A program made the translations under genes and the position numbers. A stretch of DNA of 64,000 bases, taken from contig CANTUQ010000073.1 in the NCBI GenBank assembly GCA_947683425.1, positions 17,384,001 through 17,448,000 of the forward strand, read 5' to 3'. Origin of the DNA: Excoecaria cochinchinensis. Its lineage: Eukaryota > Streptophyta > Magnoliopsida > Malpighiales > Euphorbiaceae. The notes under the pieces are model-generated. The model did not search any database. It was not told where the DNA came from and worked only from the letters and a program-made list of their open reading frames with translations. Numbering within the stretch: position 1 is the stretch's first letter; each line of letters begins with the position of its first letter. This document shows positions 1 through 9,911 of the stretch, in pieces.

Positions 1-4
1 TCAG

Positions 5-1240
5 TTGGAGTATGAGGTTTGTGTGACCAGCCCTTTAGGGCATAGTGTTAATGTGAGTAGAGTGTTTAGGAACTGTCCCCTATTGGTTCAAGGTGTTGAG
101 TTTTTCGCTGATTTGATTGAGTTGCCATTTCGGGAGTTTAATTTGATATTGGCCATGGATTGGTTGAGTAAGCATCGGGCTGTGGTTGATTGTCATAGGA
201 AGACTGTGGTGTTGAGAGATAGAGATCAGTCTTCGATTTTAGTTAAGGGTATTGGTTCGGATTCCATAGGGAATGTAATTTCTGCCATGCAAGCCAAGAG
301 GTTCAAGAGGAAAGGTTGTGAAACATTTCTAGCAGTGGTATTGGATTCTAAGTGTGAGCAATTTAAGATTGAGGATATCCCAGTAGTTAGAGAGTTCGGA
401 GATGTGTTTCATAGTGATTTGCCTGGGTTGCCTCCGGAAAGGGAAGTGGAGTTGTCTATAGAGATAGTGTCGGGTACTACTCTGATTTCAAAAGCACCTT
501 ATTTAATGGCTCTTGTAGAGTTGAGAGAGCTCAAGACTCAACTACAAGAGTTATTGGATAAGGGGTTTGTCGGACCCAGCATATCTCCGTGGGGAGCTCT
601 AGTGTTGTTTGTCAAGAAGAAGGATGGTTCTTTGAGGATGTGCATCGACTATCGGCAAATCAATAAGGTCACAGTGAAGAACAAGTATCCGTTGTCGAGA
701 TTTGAAGATTTGTTCGATTAGCTCAGAGGAGTGGGTGTTTTCTCCAAGATTGATCTCCGATCGGGTTACTATTAGCTTCGAGTTAAGGATGTGGATGTGG
801 TTAAGACCGCATTTCGGATGCGATATGGCCACTATGAGTTTCTTGTGATGTCGTTCAGATTAACTAATGCTCCTGCAGCTTTTATGAATTTAATGAACCG
901 AGCCATATCTCGACCGATTCGTAGTAGTGTTCATTGATGATATTCTGGTTTACTCGAAGGATGAGAGTGAGCATGAAGAGCATCTTCGGATGGTATTGTA
1001 GGTTTTGAGGGAGCATCAATTGTTTGTAAAGCTTAGCAAATGTGATTTCTGGCTCCGAGAGGTGTCTTTCTTGGGTCACATCGTGTCAGCTAAGGGTATT
1101 CAAGTGGATCCTACTAAGATTGAGGCGATTGTGAATTGCAGAGTGCCTAGGAATGTTCCTGAAGTGAGAAGTTTCCTTGGTTTGGCAGGGTACAACCGTC
1201 GGTTTGTGAAGGGTTTTCAGTCATTGCTACTCCTATGACG
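5..1240 (+). pseudogene. Protease end and reverse transcriptase of element A (broken)
   Basis: The first 60 codons carry the C-terminal protease signature (LILAMDWLSKH followed by DC). RT follows: a PP-x-REVEL leader, the KKKDGSLRMCIDYR block near 610-650, the FIDDILVYS catalytic block near 930-957 with both aspartates, and the FLGH-x-VSAKGI and FLGLAGYNRRFV blocks near 1070-1210. TAG stops lie at 719-721, 773-775 and 999-1001, and frame changes near 915 and 1220. The enzyme would copy element RNA into DNA in cytoplasmic particles; this copy cannot be translated through. The stops all sit where a glutamine CAG is expected, consistent with C-to-T decay. Confidence 0.88.
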
Positions 1241-1890
1241 AAGTTGTTGAGAAAAGGAATTAGATTTAAGTGGTCGCATGAGTGCCAGACGTGCTTTGTG
1301 AAGCTGAAGAGGTTGTTGGTTGAAGCTCCTGTACTGACTCAGCCCCGATCGGGCAAGGAGTTTATAATGTACAGCGATGCTTCGGGTGTCAGGCTCTGAT
1401 GTGTGTTGATGCAAGAGGCTAAAGTTGTGGCTTATGCATCTCGTCAGTTGAAGCCTCATGAGAAGAATTATCCAACGCATTATTTAAAATTGGCGACTGT
1501 GATCTTTACGTTGAAGATTTGGCGGCATTATCTGTATGGGGAGAAGTGTAGGATTTTCACAGATCATAAGAGTTTAAAGTACCTCCTCACACAGAAGGAG
1601 CTGAATATGAGACAGCGCCGATGGTTGGAGTTGTTTAATGATTACGACTGTATTGTGGACTATCATCCGGGAAAAGCCAATGTGGTTGCAGATGCTCTAA
1701 GCAGCAAGTCAGTGTCGGCTTTGTTTTTACAGCGGTTCAAGTGGAGATTTGATTTGGACGATGCTTTGATTGCCCAATTGAGAGTGAAGCCATCCCTAAG
1801 ACAGTCGATTGTGGACACTCAGAAGGATGATGGGAGATTGCAGCAAGTTTTGCAGGAGATCCAATCGGGTAAGCAGTCTGAGTTTGCCGA
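1241..1890 (+). pseudogene. RNase H of element A (broken)
   Basis: The segment after RT carries the Ty3-type RNase H. The YSDAS catalytic block lies near 1371-1386, followed by a frameshift near 1398, then VVAYASRQLKPHEKNYPTH, the TDHKSLKYL block near 1558-1584 and the YHPGKANVVADALS block near 1660-1700, which contains the last catalytic aspartate. This domain degrades the RNA strand of the hybrid during reverse transcription. The frame is open from 1403 to 1894, then closes at a TGA just before the integrase. It is contiguous with RT and integrase as in other chromovirus pol genes. Confidence 0.87.
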
Positions 1891-2727
1891 TTGAAATGGG
1901 GTCTTATGTATAGGGATCGATTGTGTGTGCCCGAGAGTGATCAGTTAAGGAAGAAGCTTTTGAATGAGGCACACACTACGGTCTTTTCCATGCATCCAGG
2001 TAGCGAGAAAATGTATCGGAATATGAAGCAGTTCTATTGGTTGTCTGGGATGAAGAGAGATATTGCGAAATTCGTGGCGAAGTGCTTGGCTTGTCAGTAG
2101 GTGAAGGCTGAGCATCAAGTCCCTTCAGGATTGCTCACTCCTTTATCCATTCCTCAGTGGAAATAGGATGACATCGCCATGGATTTCGTAACCGGTTTGC
2201 CAATAACTCAGCGGAAGCATGATTCAGTTTGGGTGATCGTGGATGAGCTTACTAAGTCAGCTCATTTTCTACCAGTTAGAATGGATTATTCAATGGATAG
2301 GTTGGCCAGTATTTATGTGGATGAGGTGGTCCGATCGCATGGAGTGCCACTGTCTATAGTGCCCGATCAGGACCCAAGGTTCACATCAAAGTTTTGGAAA
2401 GAATTGCAGCGGGCTTTGGGTACCAAATTGAATTTTAGCATGGCATTTCATCCTCAGACGGATGGACAGTCCGAATGGGTTATTCAGATCTTAGAGGATA
2501 TGCTCCGGGCTTGTGCCTTAGATTTTCCTGGCAGTTGGGATAATTATGTACGGCTTATGGAGTTTGCCTACAATAATAGTTACCAGTTGAGCATTGGGAT
2601 GTCATCGTTTGAAGTCTTGTACGGTCGGCCATTTAGGACTCCGGTATGTTGGACAAAGTTGACTGAGCATTCAGTTCTGGGGCCAGAGATACCGAAGAGA
2701 AAGTCAAAGTTGTACAGTGGAATCTGA
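1891..2727 (+). pseudogene. Integrase of element A (broken)
   Basis: The zinc-binding HHCC module lies at 1970-2098: a histidine in EAHTT, a histidine in SMHPG, and the CLACQ pair. The catalytic core follows with DFVTGLP near 2181 (first Asp), VPDQDPRFTS near 2362 (second Asp) and FHPQTDGQSEW near 2448 (Glu kept). TAG stops at 2098-2100 (a CAG site) and 2164-2166 (a TGG site) separate the zinc module from the core. Integrase inserts the DNA copy into the genome. The core stays open to 2727, where a further frame change leads to the C-terminal part. Confidence 0.88.
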
Positions 2728-2729
2728 AG

Positions 2730-3284
2730 GTGGCTAAGGACAGGCAGAGGTCTTATGCCAATCTGAAGAGGAAGGATATTTGGTTTGAGATTAGGGACAA
2801 AGTTTTCCTTAAGGTTTCACCTTGGAGGAAAGTGTTGCGATTTGGTAAGAAAGGTAAGCTTAGTCCTCTGTTCATTGGGCCTTTCGAGATTTTGGAGAAG
2901 ATTGGTCCGGTAGCCTATAGATTTGCTTTACCGATCAAATTGGCTAGGATGCATGATGTCTTCCATGTTTCCATGCTTCGTTGGTACGGATCGAATCCTT
3001 AACATGTGTTATCGGTTCAAAATGTTCGGATTCAGTCTGATTATTCACATGATGAGGAACTAAAGGCCATTTTAGATCGGGAAGTGAGGCAGTTGAGAAG
3101 CAAGCAAGTTCCTCTGGTTAAAGTTCTTTGGCAGCATCATGGGGTTGAGGAAGCAACTTGGGAGCCAGATGCGACTATGAGGGTTCAGTATCCACAGTTG
3201 TTCAGTGCAGGTGAGAATTTCACGGATAAAATTCTTATTAGTAGGGGAGAGTTGTCACACCCCGTTTTCCCCCTGGTAGTTTGA
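2730..3284 (+). pseudogene. Integrase C-terminus and chromodomain of element A
   Basis: From 2730 the frame shows the GPF-type integrase C-terminal block (KLSPLFIGPFEILEKIG, then HDVFHVSMLRWY). After a TAA and a shift near 3001 comes a chromodomain of about 50 residues (ILDREVRQL to YPQLF, 3072-3200). Such chromodomains guide insertion to marked heterochromatin, which suits the nested setting here. The aromatic residues expected for histone reading are only partly visible (W at the VLW and EEATWE blocks). The open frame runs 31 bases into the LTR, so the original stop is uncertain. Confidence 0.85.
3237..3252 (+). promoter_or_regulatory. Polypurine tract of element A
   Basis: A purine run with AGTAGGGGAGAG sits directly before the LTR start TGTCACACCCC. 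It would prime plus-strand DNA synthesis. The homologous stretch is kept at the 3' end of the interior of elements E (29353-29366) and F (about 47908-47922). Confidence 0.8.
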
Positions 3285-3449
3285 GCCCTATTTGTCTGCG
3301 TGTTTGTGAATGTTCTGGCATGTGGTGTTTTAGTTTGGGCCATATTGCATGAGTTGTGGGCTTTTAGTGTTAGTGTTATATGTGTGTGGTTGTGAGTGGT
3401 CAAGTTCCACCAAATCACAAGAGAACAAGTGGTAAGGGTTAGGAAGGGG

Positions 3450-3458
3450 TATATAAGG
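3450..3458 (+). promoter_or_regulatory. TATA box of LTR A
   Basis: TATATAAGG lies about 200 bp into the LTR, preceded by a GTGAGTGGTCAAGTTCCACC stretch that LTR D also carries before its own TATAAATA (20877-20884). Transcription would start near 3480, which makes nearly the whole LTR part of the RNA leader. Confidence 0.7.
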
Positions 3459-3627
3459 CAAGGCAAGTGAAGGGAAAAGGAGAGCAGCATTTTGCCCTAA
3501 CTCTTCTGTTCTCTTTTCTTTGCCGCCACCTCCTTCTCCTTCATTTCTTCTTTTTGCTTGCTTCATCTTGTGATCTCTTCCATTGGCCGAGCTTTTAGTG
3601 GAAATTGATTAGCTCAAGAGTTATTCG

Positions 3628-3825
3628 GTAAGATTTGTTGAAGTTTTCTTCTTCTTCTTCTTCTTCTTTTCTTTTCTTTCGGTTTTGTTGGTTGTGTTTT
3701 GATTCAAGGTTTGTGTTTGTGTGGTTTATGGGTTCCTGGTTTAGAAGATCCTCCTCGTGATCCTAAAGGGAAAGAGAAGGCTAGCGGGAGTGGAGATCGC
3801 AACTAGGAGCATAGGATTTGTGCAG
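3628..3825 (+). other. Predicted leader intron (3628-3744) and KGKEK exon (3745-3825) in LTR A
   Basis: A donor G|GTAAG at 3628 and an acceptor TTTAG ending at 3744 bound a 117-bp intron with a CTT run. The next exon reads PRDPKGKEKASGSGDRN then stop, and ends at TGCAG|GTTTGGG. LTRs D, B, E and F have the same arrangement with introns of 113-129 bp. No in-frame ATG is visible upstream, so translation is unproven. Confidence 0.5.
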
Positions 3826-4967
3826 GTTTGGGAATTTATGTGTTTCGGATGCATTGTTCTTGGTTTTGTGTCTTTGGTTGACATTCTGGAAATTGGTTGT
3901 TATGATTTTTTGGTGATTTAAGTGGTGTTTGTGATGCTTGATGTGATGAGAAGGTTCGATCCAAGGTAAGCTGGTTTTTGGTTGGATTTTTGGGCATGAT
4001 TTTGGGTTTCGAAGTGTTCTGTAGAATTTCTACAGATTTGGAATGTAACTCTGTTATGAGCATGCCGATCGGCACAAGCATAATGGGGATTGGTGATTCT
4101 AGATATCGATCGAGTGCTTTGTTGCTGAACAGGGAACAAGCAGTTCTATCCGAGCTGTTATCTGCCGCACTCCGTTGCGTGCCCGAACAACAGCTAGGCA
4201 CTTCCGAATGGAAAGCCCCAAGTGAGTGGCCGATCAGGGGCATGACATAGAGTTGAGTATTTGTCTTTGCGCTTGCTTTCTAGCCGTTATTGCGAATGTA
4301 ACTCTTGTTGTGATCGCTACAGTGATCATTGATCTACTCAGTCCTTCCAAAAAGGGATCTCTTGTCCGTTCTTCATGGGTGAATATTACTATGTGAACGG
4401 TAAGACTGTTTTTATATGCATGATGTAATGACTTTCCATGATATTTATGCTATGAGATGTAATGTGAAATGAATTATGCATGACCTGGAGAGTCAATCTA
4501 GTGGATAGTTAGGCATGCCTAATAGAGTTTAAAGCTGCAGCGCTAAGCGTTTTGGACTCTGATCAGGTCCCCGTTTGGGTCCTCGCGATCCTCTATGCGT
4601 TTAGATCTTGTTTAAGATCACCTATGCGAAAGTGTTTTGTATGCGAAAAATAAGAAGTTGCTTCTTAATAGTACCCACGGGTACACCCCTATGCGTTTAC
4701 TCATTATCCACTATTATGAGTCAGCAGGTGTTGTGTTATGTTTTGTTATGTTCTGATTATACTGATGCGAATGTGATTTCTGTACGGATGTGAATTCCGA
4801 TCGAATGCGATTATGCGCCTATGGATTTGTATGAACTTCTAATGCCATGAGTGAGCTTCAGTAATGTTTGGATATGTATGTGTATGTGTATCAGCATTTG
4901 CCATTATGTATGTGCTCTGTTTTGATGACCGTTGTGAATGGCTATCCATATTACTGTTTGTTCTCCA

Positions 4968-4985
4968 CTAAGCATTATCGCTTAG
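4968..4985 (+). other. Conserved LTR hairpin (A) followed by CCGTGCAGGT
   Basis: CTAAGCATTATCGCTTAG forms a 6-7 bp stem, followed after 15-20 bases by CCGTGCAGGTACGGAAGG. The same unit is found in all Tekay-like LTRs of this window. Confidence 0.75.
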
Positions 4986-5374
4986 CACAGTGTTCCATCC
5001 GTGCAGGTACGGAAGGTGTTTAGCTTTGGGAGAGTCTCCGGCAGTCAAGCCAACACAGAGGGTTGGATATAGGCCTTAGCATTTTGTATATGATTCCTTT
5101 GTAATTGTGAATCTCTCAGTTGTAATATTCTTTTCTTCAGCTCCCGTTCTATATATTTTGCGATAATGTAATTATTATTATTATTATTTTGTATCCGATC
5201 GGTTTGTAATGATATTGTTATTATGCTATGAATGAATGATCGTTTCACTTTCAAGTTTTATTTCGACTATTTTTATGTATGTTATGTGTTTGTTCCGAGC
5301 GTGACATTCCAATCGGGATGTTGCAAGGCTCTCTAATCGGGGAGGTTATGCGGCATCTCTATTGGGGTGTCACA

Positions 5375-5581
5375 ATGATGGCCTGAGGAACTAGGTCCAT
5401 CCTGCTGCGCCTCGACCTCCTATAGCATTCCCATGTGCTAAAGGAAAGGTCTGGAGACATATCGGCTGGAGCGGAATTGGGCCTGGGCTAGATCTTTAAA
5501 CCTCTGCCTCTAATCCGAGCTCATCCAAATGGGAGCCTAAGGCTTTGGGTGCTCCTGCGGAATGTTGCGTCTCGGAGGCAT
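5375..5581 (-). pseudogene. Tat1 sense accessory ORF, N-terminal fragment
   Basis: On the minus strand the ORF starts with ATG at 5581, one base after a splice acceptor (CTTTTCAG|G). It begins MPPRRNIPQEHPKP, then hits a TAG at codon 15. Codon 20 is again ATG, as in Tat2. After 69 codons it is cut by element A. The better copy in Tat2 shows that this is the Athila-type accessory protein that lies between pol and the 3' LTR. Too little remains for any function. Confidence 0.6.
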
Positions 5582-5582
5582 C

Positions 5583-6088
5583 CTGAAAAGATTAGAAGTT
5601 AATTTTGCTTGAAAGTGTATTAATCGTATGATAGCTAAATAACATTCGCATTTTAATATTTTCCCAAAATTTCGGCAGCATCTCGGCTAGAATGTGCCTA
5701 AACCAAAATTTCGGTAGCATCCCGGCAAGAATGTGCCCAGCCTCTTGCATGAAAAAAGGCAATTGACAGGCCTCAGGACCCATCAACAATTTCACATATA
5801 TTTTCTATTCGTATACTTCATTAAGTAAAGCATTAATATTAACAAAACTTTATTGACAATATATTATACATAATGAAAAATCCACTGCCTAATATATATT
5901 TTCTTTTTTTTTTCTCTTTTTCTTGTGAGTTGTCAGTGCTTGCAGAATTTTTACAAGACACATATTTATTGCGGAAAATGAAAGTGCATAATTTAATTTT
6001 AACGCATGCATGTCTATAGCGTGTCTAGAACATAAATTAAGAAGAAAGAAACTAAAAAGAAGAAAAATAAATAGTAAAAGAAACCAAC
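5583..6088 (-). other. Tat1 5'-UTR intron of the sense accessory ORF (506 bp)
   Basis: The donor AG|GTTGGTTTC (minus, 6088) and acceptor TTTTCAG (ending 5583) match the donor and acceptor of the Tat2 copy in position. The intron is AT-rich. Near 5660-5780 it contains two short CGGCA(T)C-type repeats also seen in Tat2 near 52000-52210. Confidence 0.6.
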
Positions 6089-6848
6089 CTAGCTATCGAC
6101 ATAAAACTAAAAAAAAAAACTTGAAGAAACCTAGACCCTAACGTGCGCTACTGTCTTAGGAGCATTTAAGCACAAATGGTGCGCAAAACGAACAAGGAAT
6201 GAAGAAGAAAACACCAAGAAACCGAACTGCGGCGTCGGTTGGCCAAGGAAGGAGAAAAGAAGGAAAAAGAAGGAGAGAAGGAAAGTGGCAGGTCAGGAGG
6301 AGGAGAGGGTTTATATAGTTTTGCATCATCGACAGGCATACCGCACCTAGTGCAAGCGATGGGTTCACCCATGAGCCCGCTGGTCGCTCCGGATTTTTTT
6401 TTTACCTAAGATCCTAATTTCACCTCTAGGACCCGAGATAACATTTACTCTAAAAATTTTGAGACACTCCCTGAATATTTTTTACCTCGACTTTTGCGAT
6501 TGATTGAATCCACCAAATATCTTTTCCTGCAGAACTTAACATGGCAATATACGCGTGATTGATTTATGCACGTGAAATGCGTGTGTCATGCAGAAAAAAA
6601 TGCGAAAATAGAAATCATCTAAGTGATACAGGGTTGAGGGACGGACAGGCCGTGACTCGCTTGAGCCACACCCATCGGTCGTTGCTTTTCTATAAAAAGG
6701 CTTAATTTCCTTGGATTTTGTGCTTCCTTCTCTTTTGGTTTTTGGTCAAAATGCTTTCCCCAAGTATTTTCTCTTATTCTCTTCCTTTTCCTTTTTTTTG
6801 TTCTTTTCCTTCTTTGCTTATTTTAATTTTTTCCCAGACGTCTTCAAA
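6089..6848. promoter_or_regulatory. Tat1 divergent promoter between the two accessory ORFs
   Basis: A minus-strand TATATAAA (plus 6310-6317) faces the sense accessory ORF. A plus-strand TATAAAAA (6691-6698) lies 151 bp before the antisense ORF start at 6849. Both boxes are present at matching places in Tat2 (52762-52769 and 52970-52976), although the sequence between them has diverged. Confidence 0.6.
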
Positions 6849-8292
6849 ATGTCAACATCATTCCTTAGTAAAACGTACCGGCTTTTAGATGACCGCCGAA
6901 CTTGGAAAAATTCCATTTTAACCCCTTATACCAACCTGAAATTTCTAAGGAGGGTTAAACTTGATAGAAACCTTCTATTAGCTGTGGCTCATTATTGAGA
7001 TCCCCAATTCCATGTTTTCAGATTCACCCATCAGGAATTATGCCCCATGTTTGAGGAATTCACTGCTGTAATTGGCGGAAGATTTCCTCCTGGCACTCTA
7101 CCCTGTGTCCCTAGCTTTAGATTGATTTGTTTGAGGGATGTCGCGTAAGTTTTGGGTATTTCACTGGCAACAGTTGTAAGACTAGAGCCTCAAGATGCCT
7201 CTTTCGCTTTGGAAGAGCTGATTGAGGCGCTGGATGATTTTCGTGATGTGCCCACCTATCAGACCAGTGTTGTTTTGATATTCTATTTATCTAGATATCT
7301 GATGGTAACATCAGAGGAGCCACTTAGTGACTATCGATTATTTGGCATCGTAGAGGACATACATCATGCACAGAGCCCATTTCCACTAATCTTGGCAGAG
7401 ACCATCCAAAGCTTGGACGCTGTTCATACTGATCGTATTGCTTTCTTCACCAGAAACCCTTTATTACTCCATGTGAGAACTTGTCATTATTTTTCAAAGG
7501 TAATGCCCTTGCGGATTTTCACACTAACTTTTCTTAGTGGGAAATGCATCCTTTTGGATTTTCGTATAACCCTATGCCTAACTTTTGCCTGGAGCAACCC
7601 TAACCCATTCCAGCTGTTTTTTTTTAAGACTGAAATTTGAATGCTCGATACACTTAAATCAAGGATATAATGAGAAATCCTTTCAATGAGCATCCTATCT
7701 TTGATAATAAATCAACACTCTGCATGATATCCTTGATAATAGACTTAGTGCTCCTAGCTTTTCTACTTTTCTCTGTCTTTCTGGTATGGTTGCAGAAGAA
7801 ATTGAGATTATTATTGGAGCTTCCCCCTAGAGTGATCAACACCTACTCTTTGAGGCATTTCCTTCCCAGGCAGTGACTACATACCTTCGAGTCCCTTGAT
7901 GATGGTTTTGTTCGATTGTCTATGTTGACATATGATGGTATCAACTTCATGTGCTTCTGGCTACCTCTTCACTCTATAGCTCAAGATGGCCCTTCAGGAT
8001 GCATTCATTTTTGTGGACGTCATGAAGCTATTTTCTATATCATTGCCCGTTGTGCTTGACAGTTTGGGGGATGACAGGATATTATGAGGTGCCCCCTGTC
8101 TTTTCAAAATGGCTTTTTGTTTGTTGCCTTCACTTCCAGGTAATAAGGCTACTAGCGAGGATAAATATTCCACATATTTAGGATTGTAACTTTGTTACCT
8201 CGGCCGCATACAAGAGGTGGGCGACTAGCCCTGCAGTTGACAATAGGACTTATTGACTCAAGGATCTAGCTAGTGAGAGTAGTAGAGGATAA
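6849..8292 (+). pseudogene. Tat1 antisense plant-mobile-domain-like ORF (broken)
   Basis: The frame starts MSTSFLSKTYRLLDD and follows the Tat2 homologue (53102-54453) over its whole length. It carries FLRRVKLDRNLLLAVAHY, the DP...FRF...EL...EE block, a VPTYQTSVV block, and after an intron the exon beginning KKLRLLLELPPRVINTYS. It ends at TAA 8290-8292. A TGA at 6996-6998 stands at the tryptophan of the FWDP block, TAA/TGA stops occur near 7144 and 8058, and frames shift. The intron (about 7472-7795) still aligns with that of Tat2. It lies antisense to the Tat1 pol. The product name rests on resemblance only. Confidence 0.7.
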
Positions 8293-8875
8293 CTATTAGA
8301 TCACATAAATTCAGTGAAGAATAATCTTTTTCTTTTTATAACCGAACTAGATAACTATGAACACAAGAATTGGATTGTTCTACTTTATTTCATTGAATAA
8401 TCGTGTACATTTCAACATGATTTGATCATACATAATCATTATTTGACATAAAATTCAAAAATTACATGACTACATTTCATCTCAGGATAGATCTTGTAAG
8501 CATTAAACTCCCGTTTCCAATTAGCCCTCTTGATTTTTATTGGTTGGATATTTTCTCTCAAGCCCCTAATTTTGGCCTAGGCTGCATTTTTTCAGTTTTC
8601 AACTTAGCGGGGAGCCTAAATTTAGGAAGGCTACCTTTTTTTTTTATTTTTGACCTGCAGGGCATTTATTCTCTTCTTTTGGTTTTTTGTCTTTAGCCAT
8701 GAAACCTTTTTTGTCCGTCGGCATTGACCATCTCTTTGAATTCATTTCCATCGCTATTTGTAAAGATCGCTGCTCCCTTTGACAACAACATCTTTAGCAC
8801 AAAAGGGCCCTCCCAAGTTGGCCTGAATTTGCCTCGAATATCTAGCACCCTTGGCCTTATTTGCTTGAAGAAGTT
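8293..8875 (-). pseudogene. Tat1 pol C-terminal tail and integrase C-terminus, left piece
   Basis: The minus strand of this stretch aligns base by base with 54480-55020 of Tat2: the LRF-type integrase tail, the GPF-like block at the GPFV/GPS position (near 8800-8830) and the variable basic tail (8500-8700). It is interrupted at 8875 by the LTR material of element C and resumes at 14208. The flanking bases AAGTT (8871-8875) and AAGTC (14208-14212) look like the target duplication, 4 of 5 matching. Confidence 0.7.
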
Positions 8876-9304
8876 TGTAACACCCCTTATACCCCCTAGG
8901 ATGATAAGAGAGTATACGTGACACCCCGATTTTCACCTTAGTAGTTTGAAGCTTGTGTGTGTGTGTGGTCTTAGTGTGGTTGTGGTGTTTTATGTACTTG
9001 TATGTGTGTGTATTAGGAAGTTCAAGGGTATTATTGCATGTTAACCTTTAATTGTTGCTTGATCAATCTTGGAGGAGAAAGGAAGGGTTAGAAGGAAATT
9101 TGCCAAAGTTAATACACCAACTTGACAAATGAAGGGTTGAGATGAGGAAAGAGAAGAAGTGGGGATAGAGATTGACTAAGTCAATTGAAAGAGAAAACGT
9201 GAGAAAGAGATAGGAAAGAACAGATTTTTCCCGTTCTCCCTCTCTCTCCCATCTTCCTCTAGTTGCTGCAATTGTGTATTTGGGTTGGCAAATTCTAGAT
9301 TTGG

Positions 9305-9517
9305 GTAAGTGATAATCTTCGTCGTTGTCTTCTTCTTCTTCTTCTTCTTCTCCTCCTCCTCCTCTTGGTTGTCTTTGATGATTGTATTTGTGTTTTGGTT
9401 TTGATTGTATGGTGTTTTGGTTAATTTGCTCAGAGGTTCCAGCTAGAAATCCCAAGGGAAAAGAGAAAGCAAGTGGTAGTGCCGCCGAGTGATTATTGAG
9501 GAGTTTAGGAATTGAAG
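9305..9517 (+). other. Leader intron and KGKEK exon in LTR B
   Basis: Donor TTGG|GTAAG at 9305, acceptor GCTCAG ending 9433 (129 bp). The exon 9434-9517 reads VPARNPKGKEKASGSAAE then TGA. It aligns codon for codon with LTRs A and D; most differences are at third codon positions. Confidence 0.5.
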
Positions 9518-9911
9518 GTTTGGGAATTGTGTGTGATTTTGAATGTGTGTCTTTCGAGTTTGTGTTATAATTTCTGGAAATTTGTGAGATTAACTTGTTT
9601 ATATTTGTATGATTGATATGGGTTTGACAAATTTTGAGTAGAATTAAGATGATAATTGGGTATTGAGGGAAAGATTGAATTTATGTGGTTTTTGGGGGGA
9701 AATTCTGGGTTTTTGAATTTTGATGTTCAATTGTTACTTTGGTCTTTTTGATTCTTCCTTTTTGTGTATAATTTAGATAATCCTATGGGTAACATGTTTT
9801 GGATGCTTGTTGTTGATTGTGTGCAAGTTTGGTGGGTTGATTGTGTGATTTGGGGTGGTTGTTGTGTGCAAAATGATGTGCAGATCGACAGCAGGAGTAG
9901 GAAGCCTAACT

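Larger units (their letters stand above)
1..5374 (+). mobile_element. Element A: Tekay-type Ty3/gypsy chromovirus, 3' part
   Basis: The window opens inside the pol of an LTR retrotransposon read on the plus strand. In order it shows the end of protease, reverse transcriptase, RNase H, integrase, a C-terminal chromodomain, a polypurine tract and a 3' LTR. The chromodomain plus domain order is the hallmark of plant chromoviruses, and the chromodomain wording (W-x-HHGVEEATWE, YPQLF) fits the Tekay/Del branch. The 5' LTR and gag lie outside the window, so the target duplication cannot be checked. Its right end falls inside the sense accessory ORF of Tat copy 1, so A is younger than Tat1. The coding part is dead: it has at least five stop codons and several frameshifts. 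Confidence 0.9.
3253..5374 (+). repeat. 3' LTR of element A (2,122 bp)
   Basis: The LTR starts TGTCACACCCC just after the polypurine tract and ends GGGGTGTCACA, where Tat1 sequence resumes. It contains a TATA box (3450-3458), a predicted leader intron (3628-3744), a short exon with a KGKEK frame (3745-3825), a GCCGATCGGC palindrome near 4067, the GATCAGGTCC block (4561-4570) and the CTAAGC...GCTTAG hairpin (4968-4985). It aligns module by module with solo LTR D, including the bases upstream of the TATA box, so A and D belong to one family or sister families. Confidence 0.88.

Noticed and set aside
4968..4985. Rho-independent terminator or tRNA
   Set aside because: The stem is short and AT-rich with no T run, and this is a plant nuclear sequence. 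No tRNA cloverleaf was found anywhere in the window.
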